NCBI RefSeq assembly: GCF_030866785.1
Contig: NZ_CP133018.1
Coordinates: 4,117,721 to 4,181,720, forward strand
Reading direction: 5' to 3'
DNA from: Agromyces protaetiae
GTDB taxonomy: Bacteria > Actinomycetota > Actinomycetes > Actinomycetales > Microbacteriaceae
Length of the DNA stretch: 64,000 nucleotides
This document shows, piece by piece, positions 9,134 through 17,717 of this stretch (positions within the stretch are counted from its first letter, which is position 1; each line of letters begins with the position of its first letter). The notes beneath the pieces are model-generated. The model saw nothing but the letters and a program-made list of their open reading frames with translations, was not told where the DNA came from and ran no database searches. Both the position numbers and the translations under genes were made by a program.

Positions 9134-9355
9134 ATGAATGCCACCGAGGCGTGGCGCGCACACCGGCGACTTCCCGTCGACATTCCGATGTATTAGGTTG
9201 ACTGGATCCCTCTCCGCGGCGCAGGCTCGTCAGCACGGGATGCTCCGAATGGGGGAGGGCGGGCACGTGATCAGGCAGGCGGCGCCGGGGGCCGCTCCAG
9301 TTGACGACGCGGCCCATGTGTGTTCCGAGGACTGTGGACCAGGACCTCGGCGCCC

Positions 9356-10198
9356 TCACACGCGCGCGGCGAGGAAGTCCTCGTGGTGCGAGCCGTCGTG
9401 GTCGAGCACGAGCACCGTCGACTCGGGGACCTCGATGAACGCGCCCGGCAGGTCGGTCAGCGGCTCGGACACGATCACGCGCGCGGTCGCATCGAATGCG
9501 CGGAGCTGCGGCACCTCCGGGTACATCTCTTGCAGCGCCCGCATGTCGGCGGAATGGAACAGTGTGCGCGAGCGGTGCGCGGTCGAGTACCGGAACGCCC
9601 AGATGGACTCTCCGTCGGAGACCGCGAACGAGCCCTGCACCGCGTTCTCGATGCCGTAGGTCGCGGCGACCCGCTCGATCTCGCGCAGGGCCCGGCCCAT
9701 CGCGCCGATCGGATCCTGCTCGAGCCCGAACGTGATCGCGAGGTGGAACACGACCTCGGAATCGGTCGTGCCCTTCACGTGCGGGAACAGCTTGGGCTCG
9801 AGCTGGATCATGAGATCGCGGCGCATCTGCGAGAACCCGGCGATGGCGCCGTTGTGCATGAACAGCCAGTTGCCGTAACGGAAGGGGTGGCAGTTCGTCT
9901 GCTGGATCGGCGGCCCGGCCGCCGCCCGCACATGCGAGAAGAACAACGGCGACTCGATGGCCCACGTCAGCTCACGCAGGTTCTCGTCGTGCCACGCGGG
10001 CTCGATGCTGTGGAACAGCGCGGGCATGACGCCCGCGGCCGTGTCGTCGGGATACCACCCGACGCCGAAGCCGTCGCCGTTGACGGTCTCGGCGCCGAGC
10101 GGAGAGTTCAGGGACTGAGCCACGAGCGAATGCCGTGGTTCGAGGATCAGCAGGGCGGGCCGGATCGGCTCCCCCCAATATGCAAGCCACCGGCACAT
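9356..10198 (-). CDS. Class II glutamine amidotransferase (YafJ/EgtC-like)
   Basis: A 280-residue Ntn-type amidotransferase. I place the start at ATG 10198 because the protein then opens MCRWLAYWG, leaving Cys2 as the N-terminal nucleophile after Met removal, as this family requires. The typical motifs follow: NGDGFGVGWY, SHVRAA, NCHPF and MHNGAI. The family hydrolyses the gamma-glutamyl amide of glutamine or a gamma-glutamyl conjugate. In EgtC it removes glutamate during ergothioneine synthesis, but no egt genes are nearby, so the specific substrate is open. It lies 14 bases downstream of the lipoprotein gene on the same strand, suggesting co-transcription. Confidence 0.82.
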   Translation of the reverse strand: MCRWLAYWGEPIRPALLILEPRHSLVAQSLNSPLGAETVNGDGFGVGWYPDDTAAGVMPALFHSIEPAWHDENLRELTWAIESPLFFSHVRAAAGPPIQQTNCHPFRYGNWLFMHNGAIAGFSQMRRDLMIQLEPKLFPHVKGTTDSEVVFHLAITFGLEQDPIGAMGRALREIERVAATYGIENAVQGSFAVSDGESIWAFRYSTAHRSRTLFHSADMRALQEMYPEVPQLRAFDATARVIVSEPLTDLPGAFIEVPESTVLVLDHDGSHHEDFLAARV

Positions 10199-10212
10199 GT
10201 CATCGCCTTCCG

Positions 10213-11502
10213 TCAGCCTTCCGAGGGTGGGAGTGCACAGCGGGACAGCTCCTGCATCCGCTGCTTCGCCTGATCGAGCGACCAGGGCAGTTCCACCAGC
10301 GGCTGGGACTCCCCCGACGCCGCCGGCGTCTTCGACGCGATCGAGGCGATCGCGAACGCCGTCTCGCGCACGAAGTCGTGACCCGAGCTGGAGTTGTTGA
10401 GCGAGACGACCACCGTCAGCCCGGTACCCGGGTCGGTGAACGCCGCGGTCAGCGCACCCGTCGCCTCGGACGCCGTGCCGCGCAGCGGCCCGTACGCCAT
10501 GCCGCCGAGACCCTGTGTGACCCACGGATCCGCCCCGGGCACCGCCGCCGTCGTCCACTGCTCGCGAGCGGTGCGCTCACTGAGCAGCGCCCCCGATGCG
10601 AACGCCTGGCTGAGCCGGACGGTGTCTTCGAGCTGGGACCGCGCGCCACTCGCCGCGCCGCCCATCGAGCTCGACTGCAGTGAGTCGTCGAGGCGCGCCG
10701 CGCAGTCGGGCGCTCCGTCGGGGCCGGGTCGCGCCGCATAAGCGCCCATGAGCCCGGGCTGCTCGAGGGCCGAGGGCGCGGGTAGCGTCGTGCCGGTGAG
10801 CCCGAGCGGGCCGATGACGTACTCGCGCGCCAATTCGGACCAGCTGCGATGCGTCCCGCGCTCGAGCGCCATGCCGAGGAGGATGAGGTTCGTGCGTGAG
10901 TACGAGACCGTCTGCCCGGGCGCCCCGGTGCGCGGCAGCGCGAGCGCGCTCGAGACGAGCTCGACCGGCGACCAGATGCGACCCGGGTTCTGCATGAAGT
11001 GCACCCGCAACGGCGGATGGTAGTCGGCGAGGCCCGAGGTGTGCCGGCACAGCTGCTCGAGCGTGATGCCCTCGAGGCCCGGGATGTCGGTCACGTAGTC
11101 GCTGACCGGGTCGTCGAGGGCGACCGCTCCGGTGTCGGCGAGCTTGAGCAGGAGCAGGCACGTGATCTCGGAGGTCACGCCCGCGAGGTGGAACGTCTGC
11201 GCGGGCTCGACCGCGGGCGCGCCCTCGTCGAAGGCCACCGTGCCCGCGACGCCACGCCATTCGCCGGCCCAGGGGGCGGACACCGCGGCGAGACCACCGC
11301 TCGATCCGCTGAGGGTGACGGCGTCCGCGAGCACCTGCTGCAGCGCGGTCGCCGTGTCGCCCGCGATCGTCTCGTCGACCGCGCCGAAGCGCTCACCCGG
11401 ATCGATCGTGCCCCCGGTGCATCCGCTCAGCGCGACCGCGACGACGAGGACGCCTGCGGCTCCCGCGACGCGCCCTCTGCGGCGACCCATTGATCGGCCC
11501 AC
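10213..11502 (-). CDS. Lipoprotein with beta-lactamase fold, catalytic residues lost
   Basis: A 429-residue lipoprotein with lipobox LSGC (Cys28) followed by a serine-hydrolase (class C beta-lactamase/DD-peptidase) fold. The fold landmarks are clear: FHLAGVTS at 104-111, LDDPVSDY, and QLCRHTSGL around 150-157. The catalytic residues are replaced. The SxxK tetrad, expected where SVTK stands in active relatives, reads Gly108-Val-Thr-Ser111. The YxN motif reads Tyr201-Ser-Arg203, and the HxG/KTG strand is not recognisable. It is therefore probably a non-catalytic binding protein. Start: GTG 11502, or ATG 11490 four codons in; neither has a convincing ribosome-binding site. It is followed closely by the amidotransferase gene. 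Confidence 0.78.
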   Translation of the reverse strand: MGRSMGRRRGRVAGAAGVLVVAVALSGCTGGTIDPGERFGAVDETIAGDTATALQQVLADAVTLSGSSGGLAAVSAPWAGEWRGVAGTVAFDEGAPAVEPAQTFHLAGVTSEITCLLLLKLADTGAVALDDPVSDYVTDIPGLEGITLEQLCRHTSGLADYHPPLRVHFMQNPGRIWSPVELVSSALALPRTGAPGQTVSYSRTNLILLGMALERGTHRSWSELAREYVIGPLGLTGTTLPAPSALEQPGLMGAYAARPGPDGAPDCAARLDDSLQSSSMGGAASGARSQLEDTVRLSQAFASGALLSERTAREQWTTAAVPGADPWVTQGLGGMAYGPLRGTASEATGALTAAFTDPGTGLTVVVSLNNSSSGHDFVRETAFAIASIASKTPAASGESQPLVELPWSLDQAKQRMQELSRCALPPSEG

Positions 11503-11567
11503 TCAGCCCCCTAGCCGTGCACCTGCTGCGATTGTAACCCGCGGCATCGCGGTGACCTGAGCCCGGC

Positions 11568-12884
11568 TCACGCCTGCGTGCCCGCGGGCGCACCCAGCTC
11601 GCGCACCGCACCCGCCATGAACCGTTCGACGTTCGCGTCGACGATGATGTCGTTCGGCCGCAGCGGTCGTGCGAGGTACAGCCCTTCGAGGCTGGTGAGC
11701 CGGCTCAGCGCGACGTAGGTCTGTCCGGGGCTGAACACCCGCGAGCCGAGATCGACGATCGCCGAGTCGTAGCTCGCACCTTGCGACTTATGTATCGTGA
11801 CCGCCCACGCGAGCCGGAGCGGGAACTGCGAGAACTCGGCGACGACCTCGCGCTCGAGCTTCTTCGACACCGGGTCCCACGAGTACTTGTACTTCTCCCA
11901 CGTCGCCGGCTCGACCTCGTGCTGCACGCCGTCGACCTCGACGCGCACGACCTTGTCGAGCGAGGTCACTGTGCCGATGGTGCCGTTCACCCAACGCGGA
12001 CCCTCACCGCGCACCATGGTGTCGTTGCGGAGGAACATGACCTGCGCGCCGACCTTCAGCTCGAGCCGTTCGTCGGCCGGGTAGGCGCGCCCGCCGAAGT
12101 CCCCCGCGACATCCGCGGCGTTCGTGAGCGACCGGCCCGGCAGGCGCTGCAGTTGCGCCCGGTTGATGCGGTTCACGGCATCGTTTCGCGTGGCGAGGGT
12201 GATCGCTCCCTGCTCGGGCAGCGGGCGTCTCGCGCCGGTCGAGTTCAGCACGCCGGCGATCTCGGCGGTCACCTGGCCGAACCGGACGGCGTTCAGCATG
12301 TGCTTGAACGTGTCGTCGTGCTGCCGGTGCACCTCGCCGAGCTCGAAGATGCGCAGGGATGCCTCGCGCCACACGTTCGCGTCGAAGAACCACATCGACG
12401 GGTACGTGTCCGCGAAGTAGCGGCGCTCGTCACCGTCGCCCGGCACGGGCGCGAGCTGGTACGGATCGCCGAACAAGACCACCTGGACGCCGCCGAACGG
12501 CTCGGCGGCGCGCTGGCGCGCCTGGCGGAGCGAGCGGTCCATGGCGTCCATGAGATCGGCGTTCACCATGGACACCTCGTCGATGACGAGGGTGTCGGTC
12601 GCGTTCAGGATCTTCCGCACCGCGTCGTTCTGTTCGATGCGGTGGTCGGCGATCAGCCCGATGGGCAGCCGGAAGAGCGAGTGGATCGTCTGGCCGCCCA
12701 CGTTCAGCGCCGCGACACCGGTCGGCGCGCAGATGACGATCTGCTTCTGCGTGTTCCAGTTGAGGTGGTTCAGGAGCGTCGACTTGCCCGTGCCGGCCCG
12801 GCCGGTGACGAAGACGTGGTCGCGCGTGTGCTCGATCGCGTGGAACACCGCCGCTTGCTCAGGGGTGAGGGTGACATCGGGCAC
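11568..12884 (-). CDS. PIF1-like / RecD-like ATP-dependent DNA helicase
   Basis: A 438-residue superfamily 1B helicase. GTG 12884 is chosen because the helicase homology starts immediately after it (TPEQAAVFHAIEHT); an upstream extension has no domain support. Walker A is GRAGTGKST near residue 29, then APTGVAALNVGG, Walker B VIDEVSM, and FGDPYQLAPV. The C-terminal part contains AWAVTIHKSQG and YVALSRLTSLEGL, the classic SF1B motifs V and VI. It should unwind DNA 5' to 3', acting on forks, G-quadruplexes or recombination intermediates. It is a stand-alone helicase, not part of a RecBCD set. Its start is divergent from the next gene, 99 bases away. Confidence 0.85.
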   Translation of the reverse strand: MPDVTLTPEQAAVFHAIEHTRDHVFVTGRAGTGKSTLLNHLNWNTQKQIVICAPTGVAALNVGGQTIHSLFRLPIGLIADHRIEQNDAVRKILNATDTLVIDEVSMVNADLMDAMDRSLRQARQRAAEPFGGVQVVLFGDPYQLAPVPGDGDERRYFADTYPSMWFFDANVWREASLRIFELGEVHRQHDDTFKHMLNAVRFGQVTAEIAGVLNSTGARRPLPEQGAITLATRNDAVNRINRAQLQRLPGRSLTNAADVAGDFGGRAYPADERLELKVGAQVMFLRNDTMVRGEGPRWVNGTIGTVTSLDKVVRVEVDGVQHEVEPATWEKYKYSWDPVSKKLEREVVAEFSQFPLRLAWAVTIHKSQGASYDSAIVDLGSRVFSPGQTYVALSRLTSLEGLYLARPLRPNDIIVDANVERFMAGAVRELGAPAGTQA

Positions 12885-12983
12885 GATCCACTGTAACGCT
12901 GCGCGCGGCCACCAACCCGAGCCGTGGATCGCGTGCGAGGACACCCTCCGGTTCGGCCGATGCTCCCCGCATAGACTGGCCGA

Positions 12984-14030
12984 ATGGGGAGACGGAGGGC
13001 GCGCACGCGGCGGGTGTCGTGGCTCGCCGTGCTGGGCTGGGGCGGCGTCGGCATGCTGCTCGCCGGGGCGTTCTTCGCCGCACTCGGCGCCCTGAACCAG
13101 AACCTGTACGGCGCGTCGAGCTTCGTCGACCGCTACCTGCACGCGATCGCGGAAGACGAGATCCTGACCGCCGCCACGACGCCGGGCGTCGCGCTCGACG
13201 AGTCGGAGCTCGAGGCGATGGGCCTGCCGGCGGACGTCTCCACCGCGATGCTCCGCTCGAACGTCGTCGGTTCGGGCCCGCAGGACATCCGGATCATCGA
13301 CGACGAGAGCCGCGACGACGGCAGCCACCTCGTGACCGCGAGCTACCGCCTGGAGTCCCGCATCGTCGAGACGACCTTCGAGGTGCGACCCATCGCGCCG
13401 CTCTACGGCGTGCTGAACCGTTGGGAGTTCGCTCGCAGCCCGCTGGCGGTCATCGACGTCACGGCGGCGCACAACCCGTTCTTCACGGTGGGCTCGCTCA
13501 CCCTCGACACCCGGGCGCGGAAGAGCGGCGAGGAGCTCGCGGCCTTCACCCAGACCGCCCCGTACCTCGCGATCGCGCCCGCCGTGTACGAGTTCGACTA
13601 CGACTCGACCCTGCTCACCGCGCAGCCCGAAGAGATCACGATGGAGCCGTCCCTGCGCGCGTCGGTCACGGTCTCATCGCAGGCGACGCCGGCGTTCACC
13701 GAGCGGGTGCAGACACAGGTCGACCAGTTCCTCGACGCCTGCGCGACGCAGCCCGTGCTGCAACCGACGGACTGCCCGTTCGGCATGGTCATCGACGACC
13801 GGGTCGTCGGCGAACCGACATGGAGTATCTCCGCCTACCCGATCGTGACCCTCACGCCCGGCGAGGACGCCTTCGTGATGGCGCCGACCGCGGGCGTCGC
13901 GCACCTCTCGGTGGACCTGCAGTCACTCTTCGACGGCGACTTCTACACGCTCGAAGAGGACGAGACGTTCACCCTCGCCCTCGATGCGCGGATCAGGGCC
14001 GACGGCTCCATCTCGGTGCAGCTGAAATAG
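12984..14030 (+). CDS. Membrane-anchored protein of unknown function
   Basis: A 348-residue protein with a basic N-terminus (MGRRRARTRR) and one hydrophobic helix at about 14-37, which should hold it in the membrane with the rest outside. The exported part has no family I recognise. It looks beta-rich, with two cysteines (around residues 251 and 260) that could form a disulfide. No catalytic pattern, lipobox or wall signal is present. The C-terminus ends in an alternating strand pattern. The gene is divergent from the helicase gene and ends nine bases before the convergent copD-ctaG stop. Confidence 0.65.
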   Translation: MGRRRARTRRVSWLAVLGWGGVGMLLAGAFFAALGALNQNLYGASSFVDRYLHAIAEDEILTAATTPGVALDESELEAMGLPADVSTAMLRSNVVGSGPQDIRIIDDESRDDGSHLVTASYRLESRIVETTFEVRPIAPLYGVLNRWEFARSPLAVIDVTAAHNPFFTVGSLTLDTRARKSGEELAAFTQTAPYLAIAPAVYEFDYDSTLLTAQPEEITMEPSLRASVTVSSQATPAFTERVQTQVDQFLDACATQPVLQPTDCPFGMVIDDRVVGEPTWSISAYPIVTLTPGEDAFVMAPTAGVAHLSVDLQSLFDGDFYTLEEDETFTLALDARIRADGSISVQLK

Positions 14031-14039
14031 CGCCACCGG

Positions 14040-16076
14040 TCAACGCCGCTCGTGGTCTCGTTCGGCGATCGCCTGCAGCCTCGCGTTGTACTCCTCGAGC
14101 TCGGCGTCGCCCGTTCGATCCGCGTGCCGATCGAGCCGCTTCGACTCCTTCTCGTCGCTCCGCGACCACTGGATCGCGACCGTGATCGCGAGCGCGACCG
14201 TGGGGATCTCGCCGATGGACCACGCGATACCGCCACCGACCTGCTGGTCGGCGAGCGCGTCGGTGCCCCAGCCCATCGCGCCGTACCAGTCGGCGAGCAG
14301 CAGCCCGCTGCTCATCATGATGGAGAGTCCGAAGAACGCGTGGAAGGCCATGGTGCCGAGCAGCAGCACGAGCCGGAACGGGTACGGCAGGCGGTACGGC
14401 ACCGGGTCGATGCCGATGAGCGACTGCACGAACAGGTACCCGGTGATGAGGAAGTGCGCGACCATCCACTCGTGCCCGATGTGGTCGTCCATCGTCCAGC
14501 GGAACAGCGGCGAGTAGTAGAAGACCCAGAGTGACCCGGCGAACAGCACGGCGGCGACGATCGGATTCGCGATGATCTGCGCGAACCTCGAGTGCACCGC
14601 GAGCATGATCCACTCGCGGCCGCCTCGGCTGCCGTCTTTGCGGGCGTCGATCGCGCGGGCCGCGAGCGTGACGGGGGCACCGGGGACCAGGAGCACCGGA
14701 ATGCCCATGGTGAGGACCATGTGGGCGAGCATGTGCGCCGAGAACAGGTACTGCTCGTACACGTTCACGCCGCCGCTGGTCACGTACGCGAGCACGAGCA
14801 TGCCCAGGATCCAGAGCACGGTGCGGTAGACCGGCCACGTGTCGCCGCGGCGGCGGAGCCGCCGGACGCCCGCCACGTAGAAGAAGATGCCGAACCCGGC
14901 GAAGAACAGCCAGATGAGGTCGGGGCTCCACTCGGTGAAGTACCGCCACCACTCAGGGACGGGTGGCAGCGGCTCGCCCGTCAGGATCTCGGCCGGCGTG
15001 CGCGCGAGCGAACCGAGATCCGCTTCCTCGTCGACCGGGGTCGCCGTGCGCGCGAGCGCCGCCGCCACTCCCGAGGCGATGCCCATGAACGCGAGCTCGA
15101 TCACGACGAGCAGCCAGAACGGGCCGCGCGCGTTGCCGGGGCGGCCGGCCGGCAGGCCGGTGACGGATGCTCCGCCGGCGGGCGTTCCGGCGGGAGCCGC
15201 CGCACGGCTGATCCGCTCGATCAGGAGCCGGCGCTGGACCGCGCCGAACACGCCCAGGGCGACGAGTGCGCCGACCTTCGCGATGACGAGCACGCCGTAT
15301 GGCGACGTGAGCGCCGGCCAGTCGCCGATGCGGAGCGCGGCGCTCGCGTAGCCGGAGACCGCGACCACGATGAAGGACACGAGGGCGACGGTCGAGTAGC
15401 GGGCGAGCACGATGGGCAGGCGTTCGGCGTCGAGCCTCGGCTTGAGCAGCACGAGGGTGAGCAGCCCGCCGAGCCACGCGGCCGCGAACACGAGGTGCAG
15501 GCCGAGCGCGGTCACCGCCTCGCCGTGGCCGGCCGCGCCGGCGGCGTGCCCCTGCTGGGCCAGCGGCACGAGGCTCACGACCGAGAGCACGGCCACGAAC
15601 ACGAGCGCGGTCTGGTTGCGCACCGCGAAGCACAGCACGGTGACGGCCGCCGCGACGAGCGTGGTCGTCAGCCACGCCTGCCCCAGCTCGATCGTGGTGA
15701 GGAACTGGCCGAGCTTCTGCCCGAACGCGTCGCTCAGGTCCACCTGCTCCCCGGTGACCACGAGGAAGGTGAACAGGCCCGTCGCGGCGCTCGCGACGGT
15801 CATCACCGCGGCGGACGCCGCCGCGACGTCGAGCGCGGCGTCGAACTCGGGCTTCTTCGGGCTGAGCGCCCAGACGGCGAGCACCAGCGAGCCGATCATG
15901 CCGGCCGCGCCGAGGTTCACGACGAGCTTCGCGATGGGCAGCCCCCACCGTGCCACCGGGCCCGGGTCCTGCAGCTGGTAGGGCGCCGCTCCCCCGCCGA
16001 CGGCGAGGCCGATCACCGTCGCGATGACGGCGACGGCGAGCAGCACGGCTGGGCCGAGCACACGGACGGAACGCAC
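14040..16076 (-). CDS. Fused CopD copper-resistance / CtaG cytochrome c oxidase assembly protein
   Basis: A 678-residue polytopic membrane protein made of two families. Residues about 30-290 are CopD-like, with conserved His in the GHAAGAAGHGEAVTALGLH region. Residues about 370-640 are the caa3-type CtaG domain, with ISxGVNVY-like and HMLAHM/HGxxxH-type histidine motifs (SAHMLAHMVL, DDHIGHEWM). Family knowledge suggests copper delivery into the CuA/CuB sites of cytochrome oxidase. The fusion is common in Actinobacteria. The start is GTG 16076, taken from the first hydrophobic helix. Its stop is nine bases from the convergent unknown membrane protein. Confidence 0.85.
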   Translation of the reverse strand: MRSVRVLGPAVLLAVAVIATVIGLAVGGGAAPYQLQDPGPVARWGLPIAKLVVNLGAAGMIGSLVLAVWALSPKKPEFDAALDVAAASAAVMTVASAATGLFTFLVVTGEQVDLSDAFGQKLGQFLTTIELGQAWLTTTLVAAAVTVLCFAVRNQTALVFVAVLSVVSLVPLAQQGHAAGAAGHGEAVTALGLHLVFAAAWLGGLLTLVLLKPRLDAERLPIVLARYSTVALVSFIVVAVSGYASAALRIGDWPALTSPYGVLVIAKVGALVALGVFGAVQRRLLIERISRAAAPAGTPAGGASVTGLPAGRPGNARGPFWLLVVIELAFMGIASGVAAALARTATPVDEEADLGSLARTPAEILTGEPLPPVPEWWRYFTEWSPDLIWLFFAGFGIFFYVAGVRRLRRRGDTWPVYRTVLWILGMLVLAYVTSGGVNVYEQYLFSAHMLAHMVLTMGIPVLLVPGAPVTLAARAIDARKDGSRGGREWIMLAVHSRFAQIIANPIVAAVLFAGSLWVFYYSPLFRWTMDDHIGHEWMVAHFLITGYLFVQSLIGIDPVPYRLPYPFRLVLLLGTMAFHAFFGLSIMMSSGLLLADWYGAMGWGTDALADQQVGGGIAWSIGEIPTVALAITVAIQWSRSDEKESKRLDRHADRTGDAELEEYNARLQAIAERDHERR

Positions 16077-16129
16077 CGGACCAGCCTAGGTGAGCGCGCT
16101 GGGAGCAGCGTGCGGCCGGGCACGACGAA

Positions 16130-16155
16130 GGGCGGGCGGCTTCCGCCGCCCGCCC
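16130..16155 (-). terminator. Terminator downstream of hup
   Basis: A perfect 11-bp stem (GGGCGGGCGGC with its complement) and a 4-base loop, 16 bases past the hup stop. The next gene leftwards is copD-ctaG on the same strand. Confidence 0.7.
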
Positions 16156-16171
16156 CTCAGGAGTCGCGAGA

Positions 16172-16459
16172 CTACTTGGCGGCAGCCTTGAGCTTGGAGC
16201 CGGCCGAGACCTTGACCGAGAAGCCGGCCGGGATCTCGATCGTGGCACCGGTCTGCGGGTTGCGGCCGGTACGCGCGGCGCGCGAGGTGCGCTCGACGGC
16301 GAGCCAACCCGGGATCGAGACCTTCGTGCCCGAGCTCACGGCCTCGGAGAGCGCCTCGAACAGACCGCCGAGCACGGCGTCGACGGCGGCCTGGCTCTGG
16401 CCGGTGGACGCGGCGATCTTCGCGACGAGCTCGGTCTTGTTCAGCGACTTGTCAGCCAT
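16172..16459 (-). CDS. hup: HU-family nucleoid DNA-binding protein
   Basis: A 95-residue HU/IHF protein. ATG 16459 follows an ideal AGGAGG five bases away. The N-terminal helical part (LNKTELVAKIAASTGQSQAA) and the beta arm with RTGRNPQTG, which holds the DNA-contacting Arg and the intercalating Pro, are typical. The length is close to the 90-residue norm and lacks the long Lys/Ala-rich tail of mycobacterial HupB. It compacts and bends DNA without strict sequence specificity. An 18-bp palindrome stands about 110 bases upstream and could regulate it. Confidence 0.93.
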   Translation of the reverse strand: MADKSLNKTELVAKIAASTGQSQAAVDAVLGGLFEALSEAVSSGTKVSIPGWLAVERTSRAARTGRNPQTGATIEIPAGFSVKVSAGSKLKAAAK

Positions 16460-16567
16460 TGAGTGTCCTCCTCGGACGTCTACTGCCGAACGGCAGCTGT
16501 TCTGGTGGTTCCACAGGCGGCTTGCGTCGCCTCGGGGCCGATCAGGCCGCTCCGAATGTAACAGAGT

Positions 16568-16585
16568 TCCGCGGAATTCCGCGGA
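16568..16585. promoter_or_regulatory. 18-bp perfect palindrome upstream of hup
   Basis: TCCGCGGAATTCCGCGGA is a perfect palindrome in the 327-base gap between rpsN and hup. It is the most AT-rich part of that gap, with AATGTA (TACATT on the minus strand) at 16555-16560 as a possible -10. It is a candidate operator for hup. Confidence 0.4.
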
Positions 16586-16703
16586 TTTCCCAGGCGTTCG
16601 GCCGATCGTGACCCGGCGTGTCGCCGCTGCGCCAGGCGTGACGGAGCTCGGAACGTGGGTGGGAGGACGATCCTGCACGCCGCCAACCCACTTTTGGCCT
16701 TCC

Positions 16704-16742
16704 AACGCGACGGCGCGGCAACGCGACGGCGCGGCAACGCGA
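16704..16742. repeat. Short tandem repeat, two and a half 16-base units
   Basis: AACGCGACGGCGCGGC occurs twice in tandem (16704-16719, 16720-16735), followed by a partial third unit AACGCGA. It lies directly beside the rpsN terminator. The remainder of the gap (16460-16786) holds only the terminator and the palindrome described separately. Confidence 0.7.
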
Positions 16743-16770
16743 AAGGGCGCCCCCTCACGGGGACGCCCTT
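16743..16770 (-). terminator. Terminator of the rpmB-rpmG-rpsN operon
   Basis: An inverted repeat, AAGGGCG with a short mismatch and then CCCC, a TCAC loop, and the matching arm GGGG to CGCCCTT. It begins 17 bases after the rpsN stop on the minus strand. Confidence 0.72.
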
Positions 16771-16786
16771 GCTGCGAGGTCGGTGC

Positions 16787-17092
16787 TTACCAGCTCGACT
16801 TGGTGATGCCGGGCAGCTCGCCGCGGTGCGCCATGTCGCGGAAGCGCACACGCGAGATGCCGAACTTGCTGAGGTTGCCGCGGGGGCGGCCGTCGATCGC
16901 GTCGCGGCTGCGCAGACGCACCGGCGACGCGTTGCGGGGCAGCTTCTGCAGGCCGACGCGGGCGGCCTCGCGGGTCTCGTCGGTGCCGTTCGGGTCGACG
17001 AGCGCCTTCTTCAGCTCGAGGCGCTTCGCGGCGTAGCGTTCCACGATCACCTTGCGCTGATCGTTGCGTGCGATCTTGCTCTTCTTGGCCAT
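16787..17092 (-). CDS. rpsN: 30S ribosomal protein S14, zinc-independent type
   Basis: A 101-residue S14 of the long form. The zinc-binding CxxC...CxxC ribbon of short S14 is absent; there is no cysteine at all. The signature [13 protein letters not shown] near residues 69-81 and the [11 protein letters not shown] end are typical. It assembles into the small-subunit head near the 3' domain of 16S rRNA. It is the last gene of rpmB-rpmG-rpsN, three bases after rpmG. In several Actinobacteria such cysteine-free copies are induced by zinc starvation through Zur; here no Zur box is visible in front of the operon. Confidence 0.95.
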   Translation of the reverse strand: MAKKSKIARNDQRKVIVERYAAKRLELKKALVDPNGTDETREAARVGLQKLPRNASPVRLRSRDAIDGRPRGNLSKFGISRVRFRDMAHRGELPGITKSSW

Positions 17093-17095
17093 GGA

Positions 17096-17263
17096 TTAAC
17101 GCTCCTCTCGGAAGTCGACGTGCTTGCGGATCACCGGGTCGTACTTCTTGAGCACGAGACGGTCGGGGTTGTTGCGACGGTTCTTGCGGGTCACGTACGT
17201 GAACCCGGTGCCGGCCGTCGAACGGAGCTTGATGATCGGACGGATGTCCTGCTGCTTCGCCAT
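17096..17263 (-). CDS. rpmG: 50S ribosomal protein L33, zinc-independent type
   Basis: A 55-residue protein beginning [20 protein letters not shown] and containing [14 protein letters not shown], the L33 hallmark. It has no cysteine, so it belongs to the zinc-free class. It is the middle gene of the operon: its ATG overlaps the rpmB stop by one base, and its stop is three bases before the rpsN start. It sits at the E-site side of the large subunit. Confidence 0.95.
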   Translation of the reverse strand: MAKQQDIRPIIKLRSTAGTGFTYVTRKNRRNNPDRLVLKKYDPVIRKHVDFREER

Positions 17264-17499
17264 TAGAGCTTCACCCCACGAGCCTGCATGTCCTTGACGA
17301 CGGCCTCGATGCCACGGGCGTCGATGACCTTGATGCCCTTAGCGGACACGTTGATCGTGATGTTCCGGCGAAGCGACGGCACGAAGTACGTCTTCTTCTG
17401 CACGTTCGGGTCGAAGCGGCGCTTCGTCCGGCGGTGCGAGTGCGAGATGTTGTGACCGAAGCCGGGAACGGCGCCGGTCACCTGGCACACTGCTGCCAT
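17263..17499 (-). CDS. rpmB: 50S ribosomal protein L28
   Basis: A 78-residue L28 with [29 protein letters not shown], conserved from the first residues; only one cysteine (Cys5), so no zinc ribbon. It is the first gene of rpmB-rpmG-rpsN. ATG 17499 has GGAGGAAACC just upstream. The roughly 218 bases in front contain the promoter and a terminator hairpin for the next gene but no recognisable Zur operator. Confidence 0.95.
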   Translation of the reverse strand: MAAVCQVTGAVPGFGHNISHSHRRTKRRFDPNVQKKTYFVPSLRRNITINVSAKGIKVIDARGIEAVVKDMQARGVKL

Positions 17500-17669
17500 T
17501 GGTTTCCTCCAATACCGAGGGGCGGATGCCCCTCCCAAGGTCTCTTGTCTGCAGACGTCTCCCACCGGTCGCCCGGTCAGATACGAGGGGTTCGTCCACG
17601 GTCTGGGCAGTGGAAGTGCCCAGCCAAACGTCGAGTCTAACAGACCCGCAGGTCAGCCCCGACATGACG

Positions 17670-17701
17670 AGAGCGGATGCCTCGCGCGAGGCATCCGCTC
17701 T
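17670..17701 (-). terminator. 32-bp perfect palindrome, terminator of proVWX
   Basis: A perfect inverted repeat whose two 16-base arms start AGAGCGGATGCCTCGC, centred at 17685/17686, 17 bases past the proX stop. The arm contains the word GGATGCCTC that recurs across the window. Confidence 0.7.
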
Positions 17702-17717
17702 GGTCACGCGACCGCGC

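Noticed and set aside
12885..13472. N-terminal extension of the PIF1-like helicase to 634 codons
   Set aside because: The extra part overlaps the divergent membrane protein gene and has no homology; GTG 12884 directly precedes the helicase domain.
14592..17036. 814-codon plus-strand frame across copD-ctaG, hup and rpsN
   Set aside because: It runs antisense to three well-supported genes.
17500..17717. Zur box in front of rpmB
   Set aside because: I looked for a TGANAATNATTNTCA-like palindrome as found at znuA; none is present.
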